A stretch of DNA of 64,000 nucleotides from Thermococcus sibiricus MM 739 (lineage in GTDB: Archaea; Methanobacteriota_B; Thermococci; Thermococcales; Thermococcaceae), in the NCBI RefSeq assembly GCF_000022545.1, contig NC_012883.1, forward strand, positions 248,001-312,000, in the 5' to 3' direction. Numbering within the stretch: position 1 is the first letter of the stretch; each line of letters starts with the position of its first letter. A program made the position numbers and the translations under genes. The notes under the pieces are model-generated. The model saw only the letters and a list, made by a program, of their open reading frames with translations. It made no database searches and was not told the DNA's origin. Of this stretch, positions 16,801 to 24,508 are shown in pieces.

Positions 16801-19467
16801 AGCCCAGAACCCATCTCCTACGTAATTTACAGGCAGGCTTCCAAGCGCATATGCTCCTACCGCTATTACATCTGGCTTTACTCTACCCAATGCATTGGGT
16901 CCCCTATCTGAGAACCAAACGACATCACCGTAATTTGCTAATTCATAACCCCATGGACCATTGTCGTAACCAAATAATGCTCTATAACCAAATTCTACTG
17001 CTGCACCTACTCCAATCACAGCTGGTGAAGATGCATATCTATGAGTTGTGCCATATCCCGGTCCTCCGTTACCCATGGCGAATAAGAACGCTGTGTTCGG
17101 AGCATACATTTCAGTCATGTAATAGAGGAATCTCTCATACCAACTAAATCCTTTTTGGATATCAGAGGATACAGAATAGCTGTTGCTTACCACAAGAGCT
17201 TCATCCCCTGTGGCAACTATTCCGTCGTACCCTTCAACTGCAAAGTAAAGGTAATCTAACCAGCTACCTCCTTGGTATAATGAACCTTCGGCAATTATCT
17301 TTGTTCCAATTGCATTACCAAATGTTAGTCCTAGGAAAGTTCTACCTCTAGCACCCACAGCAGCAGCACAAAGTGTTCCGTGGTCTCCTCCTCCAATATA
17401 AACATTGCCTATCATGAATGCTACCAGATCACCATTTCCGGGTATCCTAAGTGGGAGCCCCCATCTCTCAGCAACTTTGTCAGAATAGGGTATTGGTGTT
17501 TCTCCATCGGCTATGAAGTAGATTAATCCTCCTGAAAGATCTGCATACCCGTCTTGGCCAAACCAGTTTTCAAAGGTATCCCAGAAGTCTAATTGAACCA
17601 CAGGGTTATCTTTAGTGTGGCCAGTGTCTTTGTTAAAATCAATGACTACTGAGGGAGTTAGGTCAACATATACGGTATCGTATGTTTGGTTTGCATTTGG
17701 ATCTGTTACGAGGACAAACCCTCCATACCAGTCATACCATAGTGCAAGGTCAGGGTGAAGTCCAAGTTTCATAGTTCCGCTCTGGGTGGGAATGGTTAGA
17801 TCTTTTGTAAGTGGGAGTTTTATGTCAACATAGTAGCCGTATAGTTGAGGATCGTATGCATAGACTGTGTAGCCAGTGAGGAGAATTGTTGCATTGGCAT
17901 CTGGTACGATATAATCTGCAGCTATATCAGTTGGGCTTTCCCATAGTCCTTGGTAGACTTCTCCTCCGTAATAGGCATCTCCGTTGTAATCATATATTAC
18001 TGTTGGAACAGGATAGTCTTCTATAGCATCGGCGATGTGTAAATAGTTAGTTGTAAAGTTGTTGTCTAACCCTACATCATATAAGTAGTCACTACTTATT
18101 AGCCAAAGCTTTCCTCCATTTTCTAAGTATTGGGTAAGGTTCCCAATGTCTGCATTTGTAAGGGTGTTGGTGTAGGTAGCTCCTGTGAACCATATGACAA
18201 GGCTGTAATTACTTAATACTGTAACATTTGGTCCGTTAGCAGTCTCATCTGGAATTTCATAGTAAGTGTAATTAACACCCAAATAGTCCAGAGCCTCTAT
18301 ATAGAACAGTTCTAACAAGTCGCCTCCGTCATCGTCCACTAGGAGAATGTTTGTAACATTTCCGACCCACTTGAGAGTGTTGTTAATGAGCTGGGATCTT
18401 TCGTAATCATCAGGTATATTGGCTAAACTCATGGATGTGAATACGGTGGTGTAATTGCCTTTGTATCCAATTCCGAAGTATCCGTATACGGGATAAGGTT
18501 CAATTGGATACTCTGTGTTAGCATACCATGAATAGAGGTAGCCGGAAAATGTGGCAAAATCAAGGAATGTTGCTCCGAAGAGTAAGTAGTAAAGCATTGA
18601 ATTTCCATCAAAGGCTATTGGCCATCCGTAATAAGGTGAGTTGAGGTTTGTGTCTACGGCGTAGGCATCTTGAAGATCTGGGTTTCCAAAATCGACACCA
18701 CTGTCTATTACTGCCACATTCACGCCTTCTCCTGTGATTCCCAAGTCAAACCAAGTATTCCAAGAACCATGGTGATATATGGCAAAATAATCAGTAGGTT
18801 GTGATGGAACCTTGACATTGGTACGTGAGAAGGCTAATTTGGCTTCTCCAGTGCTTGCTGGACTGTTTTCTCTAAGTTTTTTGAGTTCCCCTGAGAGAAC
18901 ATCTTTGAAAGAGAGAACCCTCTTTTCACTCAAACTTTCTTTTGGCCTCAACGTTTTAACCCTTTCAGCGAATTTTGACTGGGGTAGTTCCATGAATGCT
19001 AAAGAATTTTCTTCATTTTTATTGATTTCAACAGGTTCTACTGGGTTCATACGTGTGATTGCTTCTACTTCTGGAAGAGATGCGATCTTTCTTAATGTGA
19101 TTTTGCTATCTCTCTTTAATGGGACTTTTACAATGTAAATGTAATTATTTAGGACTTTCGTCTTTCCTAGGATTTCCGCACCGAGTATTCTAGAACTAAT
19201 TTCCTTCGTTGTTATAATATGAAGTAGGATTATCTTCTGATTATTGAGTTCAAGAACTCCTTGTGTTTCTTTTCCATCTAGGATCTCAAGTAATTTGGGA
19301 TCAATTTTTTCTAATGGGTCTGTGGATGTCTCTTGGTTATTATTTGCGGGGACGATTTTTGTTACTTTATAAGAAATTTGAGAGGTCTTTGCAGAACCTA
19401 TGGCAGTAGGAATTGCTGAAAGTACAACCAATATTACGATAAGAAGACTCAATGTCCTTCTATCCAT
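13855..19467 (-). CDS. Very large secreted subtilisin-like serine protease (pyrolysin-like)
   Basis: This is an extracellular S8 protease of 1870 residues, clearly longer than P. furiosus pyrolysin (about 1400). An N-terminal signal peptide is visible (RRTLSLLIVILVVLSAIPTA, cleavage near residue 25), followed by a propeptide. The triad is Asp in VAVIDSGVDFG (about 255), His in GDHGTLCAAAVG (about 694) and Ser in SGTSLATPMAAG (about 898). The 440-residue Asp-His gap holds an inserted domain with ILLVDDDGGDLLELFYIEAL. C-terminal parts include two PPC-like beta domains, a CARDB-like repeat with many N-x-T/S sequons, and a helical tail. No clear membrane anchor is seen. GGAGGG precedes the ATG. 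The enzyme presumably feeds peptides to the cell. Confidence 0.93.
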   Translation of the reverse strand: MDRRTLSLLIVILVVLSAIPTAIGSAKTSQISYKVTKIVPANNNQETSTDPLEKIDPKLLEILDGKETQGVLELNNQKIILLHIITTKEISSRILGAEILGKTKVLNNYIYIVKVPLKRDSKITLRKIASLPEVEAITRMNPVEPVEINKNEENSLAFMELPQSKFAERVKTLRPKESLSEKRVLSFKDVLSGELKKLRENSPASTGEAKLAFSRTNVKVPSQPTDYFAIYHHGSWNTWFDLGITGEGVNVAVIDSGVDFGNPDLQDAYAVDTNLNSPYYGWPIAFDGNSMLYYLLFGATFLDFATFSGYLYSWYANTEYPIEPYPVYGYFGIGYKGNYTTVFTSMSLANIPDDYERSQLINNTLKWVGNVTNILLVDDDGGDLLELFYIEALDYLGVNYTYYEIPDETANGPNVTVLSNYSLVIWFTGATYTNTLTNADIGNLTQYLENGGKLWLISSDYLYDVGLDNNFTTNYLHIADAIEDYPVPTVIYDYNGDAYYGGEVYQGLWESPTDIAADYIVPDANATILLTGYTVYAYDPQLYGYYVDIKLPLTKDLTIPTQSGTMKLGLHPDLALWYDWYGGFVLVTDPNANQTYDTVYVDLTPSVVIDFNKDTGHTKDNPVVQLDFWDTFENWFGQDGYADLSGGLIYFIADGETPIPYSDKVAERWGLPLRIPGNGDLVAFMIGNVYIGGGDHGTLCAAAVGARGRTFLGLTFGNAIGTKIIAEGSLYQGGSWLDYLYFAVEGYDGIVATGDEALVVSNSYSVSSDIQKGFSWYERFLYYMTEMYAPNTAFLFAMGNGGPGYGTTHRYASSPAVIGVGAAVEFGYRALFGYDNGPWGYELANYGDVVWFSDRGPNALGRVKPDVIAVGAYALGSLPVNYVGDGFWAADLWSGTSLATPMAAGIAALVYEAFYESHGRWPTAHEVKEILMSTAKNVNHDVFSQGAGFLDAYRAVKLAMNQEGIKVSPSSWQAGKTNYPMFANVLYPGESASKTFTVENINPNENVTVEISAEIFQKIGEVELDVVGNSFAYYSIGSLIPNGTELMKVTLYTSYQYFDPNMDYSSDAYPWFRIFDVTYVDGTPTLNLLQQGLNEGTTTWAAVGNPLEKMHDDLWVQIRDLWRSYTYPAKLKLEFYKRVPWTWIKLDKNTLTVEPNQKATFKATASVPSDAEFGTYGGAIYLRYNDHETVIPISITVASPTPNFTFGGNSNATGLYDNSNVYGTFDWGWRYESGDWRVFHFNIPESEEGSYVLVDLDWENEMTDINLHLLGPILDEWSTTYPDIFGPYTLKEIGGSDDAYVSAGLFLYQTTSGDTEELIGAKAINGLNAILLHNVLLNGTKNYETFSGKVGLAKIYPERWVATLDSQTGENTFIVELPACAGNITATAFGFSTPRAYSNVIAPSTGDSHYYAVNVATSPILDVELNSVWDELAGLDLDLYVYYNESGTLIEVGSSTTATSDETVTLDFPTPGQYVIEVYSWSNPAPGSATYDLKITTIDGTELQVKNITEFNGTYTITAAYNLTEEHMNATLPLNGIILIGTNKNPLLFQVPVVLTPSPYDVKIAGVETSGVPYVDGIYNVTIYVTNEGLSNATDVEVRVVRDNVPTDIQVSIPTIAPGEIYNVTFSIPMMDSLLHEYKFVVNAPYDMNIENNEELVYAQAYEETTFGNELKSKKALFSESIGFAEIVQVNTVGGKKVETTLEGENGAIVTVFIDIPKDRPGYYLRISGGQELSRTLIELPETRALKVQVQITSPANRTQILVLYSLTGQELILQLNYFYYVSYRAQVFKFNKLYNEALDLGVSNDTLQQALTLNQTAARYYNSAIEMSDYHIPPYLGDMRLIVPLRNAYLNIRNAIKVLEKAIEEIEGS

Positions 19468-19504
19468 TTTTGTCCCTCCAATAATCTATTTCATCATTTT
19501 ATTA

Positions 19505-19540
19505 TGATGTACATTAATATAAATATTTCGACATTACAGT
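19505..19540 (-). promoter_or_regulatory. Promoter of the giant protease gene
   Basis: Read on the minus strand, CGAAATATTTATATTAATG carries an archaeal TATA box about 50 bases upstream of the start codon, with a purine-rich element before it. The wider gap 19468-19685 has no open frame and no other recognised signal. Confidence 0.55.
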
Positions 19541-19685
19541 TTAACTATGTCCATAATTGTTATGAATTATTCTCTAAAGTCCAATCATAGTTATTGAGAT
19601 ATTAACAACAGAAAAGAGATGAATTAGAAATTTCTCAACAAACAATCTAAATAAATGGAAAAATCTTACAAATTAAAAGATAAAA

Positions 19686-20828
19686 CTAAACTATCTCAAA
19701 AGCTAGTCCAACTTCCAAGGCCGTTCCTAATGGGAGGACTTCTTCATCTACATTGAACTTCGGGTGGTGGTGTGGATAGATTATTCTTTTTTCCTCGTTT
19801 CTAATGCCTAGAGCTATAAATGCTCCTGGCACTTTTTGCAGGTAGAATGAAAAGTCCTCAGATCCCATACTCTTTGGGACTTCCTCAACTTTTAATCCTA
19901 ACTTTTGAGCAACCCTCTTAGTGAGAGATGCCATTGAGGAATCGTTTATTGTTGGAGGAGCGACTTCCTCTATCTTGAGTTTGTAAGATGCATTATTAGC
20001 AATGACTATGCCCTTTAAAACTTCTTCAATTCTTTTTTCAATCAGCTTTTTTGTTTCTTGTGTGAAGAACCTGTAAGTGCCATTCATATAAACTCTCTCT
20101 GGGATTACGTTAAATGCTTCTCCCGCTTTTATTGTCCCCACGCTAACCACACCACTCTCTAGGGGGTTGAGGTTTCTGCTTATGATTGTTTGGAATGCTA
20201 AAATGACCTGAGCTGCTATGGGTACTGGATCTATTGTTTCATGCGGCGAGGCTCCATGGCCACCTTTGCCCTCTATCTCTATATCGAACCTTCCGACTCC
20301 GGCCATAAATGGGCCTTCTCTAATTCCAACAATGCCACTTGGCAACTCCATCCATACGTGGAGACCGAAGATAGCATCTACACCTTTTAGGGCCCCATCT
20401 TCGATCATTTTTAGTGCTCCGTTTCCTCCTTCCTCTGCCGGCTGGAAGATTAACCTCACTTTGTTGGGGAGTTCTTCTTTGTGCTCTGCAATTATCTTTG
20501 AAGCTCCGAGGAGCATTGCGGTGTGAGCATCGTGACCGCAGGCATGCATTTTTCCCGGAACTCTCGACTTGTAAGGAACATCATTCTCTTCTTGGACGGG
20601 CAGGGCATCCATATCTGCTCTCAAAGCTACAGTTTTCCCTTCTTTTCCAATATCGGCTATTATACCAGTCCCAACGCGCTTTGTTCTGTATCCCCATTCT
20701 TTCAAATGTTCTTCAACTATTTTGGAAGTTCGTTCCTCTTCATAACCAAGTTCGGGGTGCATATGAAAATCTCTTCGCCAGGCAATTATCTGATCTTTAA
20801 TTTTAAGAGCCTCTTTGAGTGGGTTCAT
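19686..20828 (-). CDS. M20 family amidohydrolase / carboxypeptidase
   Basis: This 380-residue zinc hydrolase of the M20D group includes Thermococcales and Sulfolobus carboxypeptidases and aminoacylases that cleave N-acyl amino acids or C-terminal residues. Metal ligands sit in HACGHDAH (Cys97, His99), PAEEGGNGA (Glu132-133) and a late FSFYLQKVPG/HHHPKFNVDEE region. The small dimerisation domain is marked by GKGGHGASPHETIDP. It lies downstream of the giant protease on the same strand but with a separate promoter region, which fits stepwise peptide use. It may be co-transcribed with the membrane protein gene 21 bases upstream. Confidence 0.9.
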   Translation of the reverse strand: MNPLKEALKIKDQIIAWRRDFHMHPELGYEEERTSKIVEEHLKEWGYRTKRVGTGIIADIGKEGKTVALRADMDALPVQEENDVPYKSRVPGKMHACGHDAHTAMLLGASKIIAEHKEELPNKVRLIFQPAEEGGNGALKMIEDGALKGVDAIFGLHVWMELPSGIVGIREGPFMAGVGRFDIEIEGKGGHGASPHETIDPVPIAAQVILAFQTIISRNLNPLESGVVSVGTIKAGEAFNVIPERVYMNGTYRFFTQETKKLIEKRIEEVLKGIVIANNASYKLKIEEVAPPTINDSSMASLTKRVAQKLGLKVEEVPKSMGSEDFSFYLQKVPGAFIALGIRNEEKRIIYPHHHPKFNVDEEVLPLGTALEVGLAFEIV

Positions 20829-20849
20829 AGGATCACCATTGTAATTAAT

Positions 20850-21893
20850 TCAAATTTGTATTTTAGCCTTTCGATGCATAACTAAGACCCCTCCAAAAAG
20901 CAATAACACAGAAAGGACAAAGGCATCAATTCCGCTCTCAAGGGCATATATCAGCGTCGCCAAAACGACACTCGCAGTTCTCTCATCAGCCTCCGATAAT
21001 TTGAGTAAACTTCCGATAAGATATGTTTCAATTATTCCTAAAACTCCAAAATCCGCTATTGGCTGGCCGAATAGGAAGTATGTATATCTGCTGTTAAGGG
21101 TAAACATAAATGCCACTCTCCATCTTGGATCGCTGTGGAGCAACAATCTGCCATGGAAAAATCCAAGTGGGAGGGAGACAGAGACTATGTTGTGGAACAC
21201 CAGAAACGTAAATCCCACCCTTACTAAAAGACTTTCAAGATTTCCGCTTAGGTATATAACAACCAAAAAGATGGGGACTGCTACTAGAACTTGTTTAAAT
21301 GCCAGTTTGTTCTCATAATAATAGGGGAGGATGTAAAAAAGAAATACCAGTAGCATTAGAGACCTAAAAGTTCCTAAAAAGAAAAGAACTTCAAGTATTA
21401 AAAGAGCAAGTATCTTGGGCTTCCAGTTTAACCTGCAGTATGTGAGAGAAATTCCAGACAAAAATGCTAAGAATACTAAAGGTTTAACAAGCTTAAACCT
21501 CAGTCCCCACTGGAAAAATGGGATACCTTCAAACGAATAGAGAACTAGTATGGAGAGGATGGAGCCCAAGAGGACAAATTTCGCATATTTTTCAAAGGCG
21601 TTGTATTCCCTTGAAAGGAGAAACATTACTAAAACAGCCAGCTGGCCATAAATTGGGAGTGCAAAGGAGAGGATAAATATAAGGAGCCAGTAAACCCATT
21701 CTGGAAATTGTATTGGCTTTAAATAACCAAGAACTAAAACCCCCCAGAATATCAGAGCAATTATGAGGGCACTCATGATTTTATGAGAAGGCAGAGCAAC
21801 AGCATACAACCTATCCTTGAGGAGAATATTGGCACAAACCATTAAAAATAAGTATGTGAAAAATGCAAAGGTGAAGAGCTTTAGGCCTTTCAT
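20850..21893 (-). CDS. Polytopic membrane protein, possibly O-antigen ligase/polymerase-like
   Basis: This 347-residue protein has about ten hydrophobic segments and short polar loops. A central loop holds FRSLMLLVFLFYILPYYYEN and a larger extracytoplasmic-like loop holds HGRLLLHSDPRWRVAFMFTL. The overall pattern recalls oligosaccharide-repeat polymerases and ligases (Wzy/WaaL), but no decisive motif is present, so the family is not firmly recognised. It is divergent from, and 57 bases away from, the STT3-like gene, which supports a role in surface glycan assembly. Function remains unknown. Confidence 0.55.
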   Translation of the reverse strand: MKGLKLFTFAFFTYLFLMVCANILLKDRLYAVALPSHKIMSALIIALIFWGVLVLGYLKPIQFPEWVYWLLIFILSFALPIYGQLAVLVMFLLSREYNAFEKYAKFVLLGSILSILVLYSFEGIPFFQWGLRFKLVKPLVFLAFLSGISLTYCRLNWKPKILALLILEVLFFLGTFRSLMLLVFLFYILPYYYENKLAFKQVLVAVPIFLVVIYLSGNLESLLVRVGFTFLVFHNIVSVSLPLGFFHGRLLLHSDPRWRVAFMFTLNSRYTYFLFGQPIADFGVLGIIETYLIGSLLKLSEADERTASVVLATLIYALESGIDAFVLSVLLLFGGVLVMHRKAKIQI

Positions 21894-21950
21894 TAAACCA
21901 CCAACTTTAATAAAGTTGAGAGAATATTAAAAGGGTTAGGGGTGTGGAAG

Positions 21951-24386
21951 ATGAGGCGAAATAAATTTGCACTGCTCATGATTGTTTCATTCATTGTAAG
22001 ACTTATTCCCCATAGGACTCTACTGCTGGCAGTTTATGATGAATACCTTCACAGGGATTTGACACTGAGAATAGTCAATAATGGGATAGGAGTCCTTTCA
22101 AAAGATTTGGGATCCCTTTTAGGCCTTAAAGCTTATAGTTATCCTCCATTATTCCACGTAATTGGGGCTCTCTTCTATGGAATTTTTAAGACTGATTACA
22201 TCTTCTTTATACTTCCTGCTATTTATGGAACTCTTTCACTTGTGGCCTTTTATTACCTCTCAAAGGAAATTCTAGAAGATGAAAAAAAGGCCTTTCTAGC
22301 AGCTCTCTTGGTGGGGTTTGCTCCGAATTTCCTCTACAGAACAAGCCTCTATATACCAGAAAATCTTGGTATTTTATTCTTTATAGTTGGCATGTGGCTG
22401 TTGGTGAGATTCCTCAAAACTGGAAAAACAAATTACATGCTTTCTTTGATAATCTTACTCCCGATCTACATGGTTACGCATAGAGGCTGGGTATTTTTTG
22501 TTGGAGTTGGTGCATTGATGGGTTTTATTTACTTCATTCCATGGGTTAAAAAGCACCTTCATTACCTGGTGGTTTTAGGTATAGTAGGCTTGGCACTCTA
22601 TTACGCTCCCATAAGTGGGGAGTTCATAAGAGGTCTTATTTCAAGAATGCCAAGGGAAGAAGTTACAGCTTTAGGGTATTTGAAGTGGATTGGTATTGTC
22701 CAGCTGATCTTTGGGGTTCTGGCCACTGAGAAATATTTTGAAGAGGGGCCAATCAAACAGGGATTGGCCTTGTGGGCTTGGTCTTTTATGATTCTTGGAA
22801 GTATTGCCTTTAGATTTAGAGATCCATATGCTTCGTTGCCCCTTTCAATAATGGCAGCGGATTTTTTGGTTGATGAAGTCTTCCCGAGAATTTCAAAAAT
22901 TTTAGAAAAAATCACTGTTGACATGAGTGGAATAGGTTCTAGCATCTTCAAAAAGGTTTTATTAAACAAGAAAATGACTTCTGTTATAGTCGCTTTACTA
23001 ATCCTTGGCCCAATTCTTCAAGGGGCTTATTCCTCATATGCATACATAATTCCACCCACGGTAAAGGACAAGGAGGCCTTTGAGTGGATAAAAGAAAATA
23101 CGCCTGAAGATGCAGTATTTTTGGTTTGGTGGGATTTAGGCTATTTATTAATTGGTAATACTCATAGAAAAGATGTTGTGATGTGGAAGAAGGTTTATCA
23201 GGGCTTTTTTGAAGAGGCCCCAGATCCACAAGAAGCCAATAAGGCTTATGCAGATCACGTAGTGATGTTCAGTTCCACTCAGAAAGATAGGGTTTACACA
23301 CTAATGAAAGCATACAATGTGAGTTATATATATGTGGATAAATATAGGAGGGCTTATGGCCTCATAAAATATGGCCTTATGGAGTATGCTCCCTATGATA
23401 CTCATTTTAAAACACTCTTTGTCAATGGAAATTCAGAACTTTATCAGTTTATCCCAAATCCTACGCTTTTACCGCCGGATCGGGATAAATTGGAGTACTC
23501 TGGGAGCTATGAAGTGTTGGTGAACTTTTTGGAAAAATTCTGGACCGGTTATAATTATGCGGACTTTGATGATGGATATAAGGGAGATTACTTCCTCAAT
23601 GCGAGGATAGCAGAAATATACTCCTACTTATATCAAAAAACGGGAGATGAAAAATTTAAAGAACGATACGAATGGCTCTTGAAATGGCTTGCATATAAAC
23701 AACTTGAAAATGGTGGTTTTCCGGAGGGAATACCCCCGAATGACTTTACTCTTTACACTGCTTTTACAATAGAACCTCTTAAAAGATTATCCTTTGAAGG
23801 TCAAGAAAAAACTATGAAATATTTGAGAGACCGCATTCAGGAAGATTATATCATGACTACATCAAAAGACAAAAAGGGAGATTTATTTGCTGAGGCTCAG
23901 ATGTTGCCCATTCTCTATGAGTATGAATTACTTAATAAGACTGTGTTGGATAATATAATAACAAAGATCTTGGATGAACAAAGAAACGATGGGAGCTGGA
24001 AAAAGAGCTTGGGAGGCACAATAGTTACAGCATTTGCCTTGGCCAGATATTACCAACTTAGTGAAGATGAGAGGGTTTTGCCAGCAATTAAAAAGGCAGC
24101 AGAATGGATTAGAGAGCAGCAGGAGGATAATGGTAGGTTTAAAGGTGAAAAAGGTTATGGCTATTCAAGGGTCACTTATGCAGATGTTCTTTTTGTTTAT
24201 CACATTGCAGGAATGGAGCATGAAAAGGAGCAAATGCTTGAGATCATCAAAACCACTTATGAACTCAATAAAGAACCGAGGCCGTTACAGAGCATATTGG
24301 ACATCTTTCGGGCTCTAGAGTACATTTATGGCACTGAAAATGCTATCAATTTGGTTGAAAACATAATTTCTTCCCAATCTTTTTGA
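21951..24386 (+). CDS. STT3/AglB-like GT-C membrane protein fused to a toroid-like domain
   Basis: This 811-residue protein has about 11-12 N-terminal membrane segments. It carries an early acidic motif (VYDEYLHRD), as in the first loop of GT-C enzymes, and WWDLGYLLIGNTHRKDVV, a variant of the WWDYG signature of oligosaccharyltransferases. The soluble C-terminal part is different from AglB. Repeated helical units such as KQLENGGFPEGIPPNDF and NDGSWKKSLGGTIVTAFALA resemble the alpha-alpha toroid of terpene-cyclase or GH-like proteins. I infer a membrane glycosyltransferase with a sugar- or lipid-binding toroid. GGGGTG lies 6 bases before the ATG at 21951; the upstream GTG at 21942 is less likely. 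Confidence 0.75.
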   Translation: MRRNKFALLMIVSFIVRLIPHRTLLLAVYDEYLHRDLTLRIVNNGIGVLSKDLGSLLGLKAYSYPPLFHVIGALFYGIFKTDYIFFILPAIYGTLSLVAFYYLSKEILEDEKKAFLAALLVGFAPNFLYRTSLYIPENLGILFFIVGMWLLVRFLKTGKTNYMLSLIILLPIYMVTHRGWVFFVGVGALMGFIYFIPWVKKHLHYLVVLGIVGLALYYAPISGEFIRGLISRMPREEVTALGYLKWIGIVQLIFGVLATEKYFEEGPIKQGLALWAWSFMILGSIAFRFRDPYASLPLSIMAADFLVDEVFPRISKILEKITVDMSGIGSSIFKKVLLNKKMTSVIVALLILGPILQGAYSSYAYIIPPTVKDKEAFEWIKENTPEDAVFLVWWDLGYLLIGNTHRKDVVMWKKVYQGFFEEAPDPQEANKAYADHVVMFSSTQKDRVYTLMKAYNVSYIYVDKYRRAYGLIKYGLMEYAPYDTHFKTLFVNGNSELYQFIPNPTLLPPDRDKLEYSGSYEVLVNFLEKFWTGYNYADFDDGYKGDYFLNARIAEIYSYLYQKTGDEKFKERYEWLLKWLAYKQLENGGFPEGIPPNDFTLYTAFTIEPLKRLSFEGQEKTMKYLRDRIQEDYIMTTSKDKKGDLFAEAQMLPILYEYELLNKTVLDNIITKILDEQRNDGSWKKSLGGTIVTAFALARYYQLSEDERVLPAIKKAAEWIREQQEDNGRFKGEKGYGYSRVTYADVLFVYHIAGMEHEKEQMLEIIKTTYELNKEPRPLQSILDIFRALEYIYGTENAINLVENIISSQSF

Positions 24387-24400
24387 TATTTCTTTTTTTA
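24387..24400 (+). terminator. T-rich terminator after the STT3-like gene
   Basis: TATTTCTTTTTTTA directly follows the stop codon. Runs of T without a required hairpin are the usual archaeal termination signal. Confidence 0.5.
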
Positions 24401-24448
24401 CGCCTGTTTTGAGTGGTATTTTATGGGCCTAAAAGCCATTTTTGGACA

Positions 24449-24490
24449 GTTAATTTTAAATAGACTCTCTCTATATCACCCACGGTTATT
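24449..24490 (+). promoter_or_regulatory. ppsA promoter with a degenerate TGM-like site
   Basis: GTTAATTTTAAATAG (about 24449-24463) is the likely TATA box. TATCAC-CCACG-GTTATT at 24474-24490 partly fits the Thermococcales glycolytic motif TATCAC-N5-GTGATA bound by the TrmB-like regulator Tgr. The first half is exact; the second matches 4 of 6 bases. Confidence 0.3.
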
Positions 24491-24508
24491 CTAAAAGGAG
24501 GGATCGAA

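Noticed and set aside
16779-17147. Plus-strand open frame of 122 residues within the giant protease gene
   Set aside because: It is antisense to the conserved catalytic Ser region, has no ribosome binding site and shows no family features.
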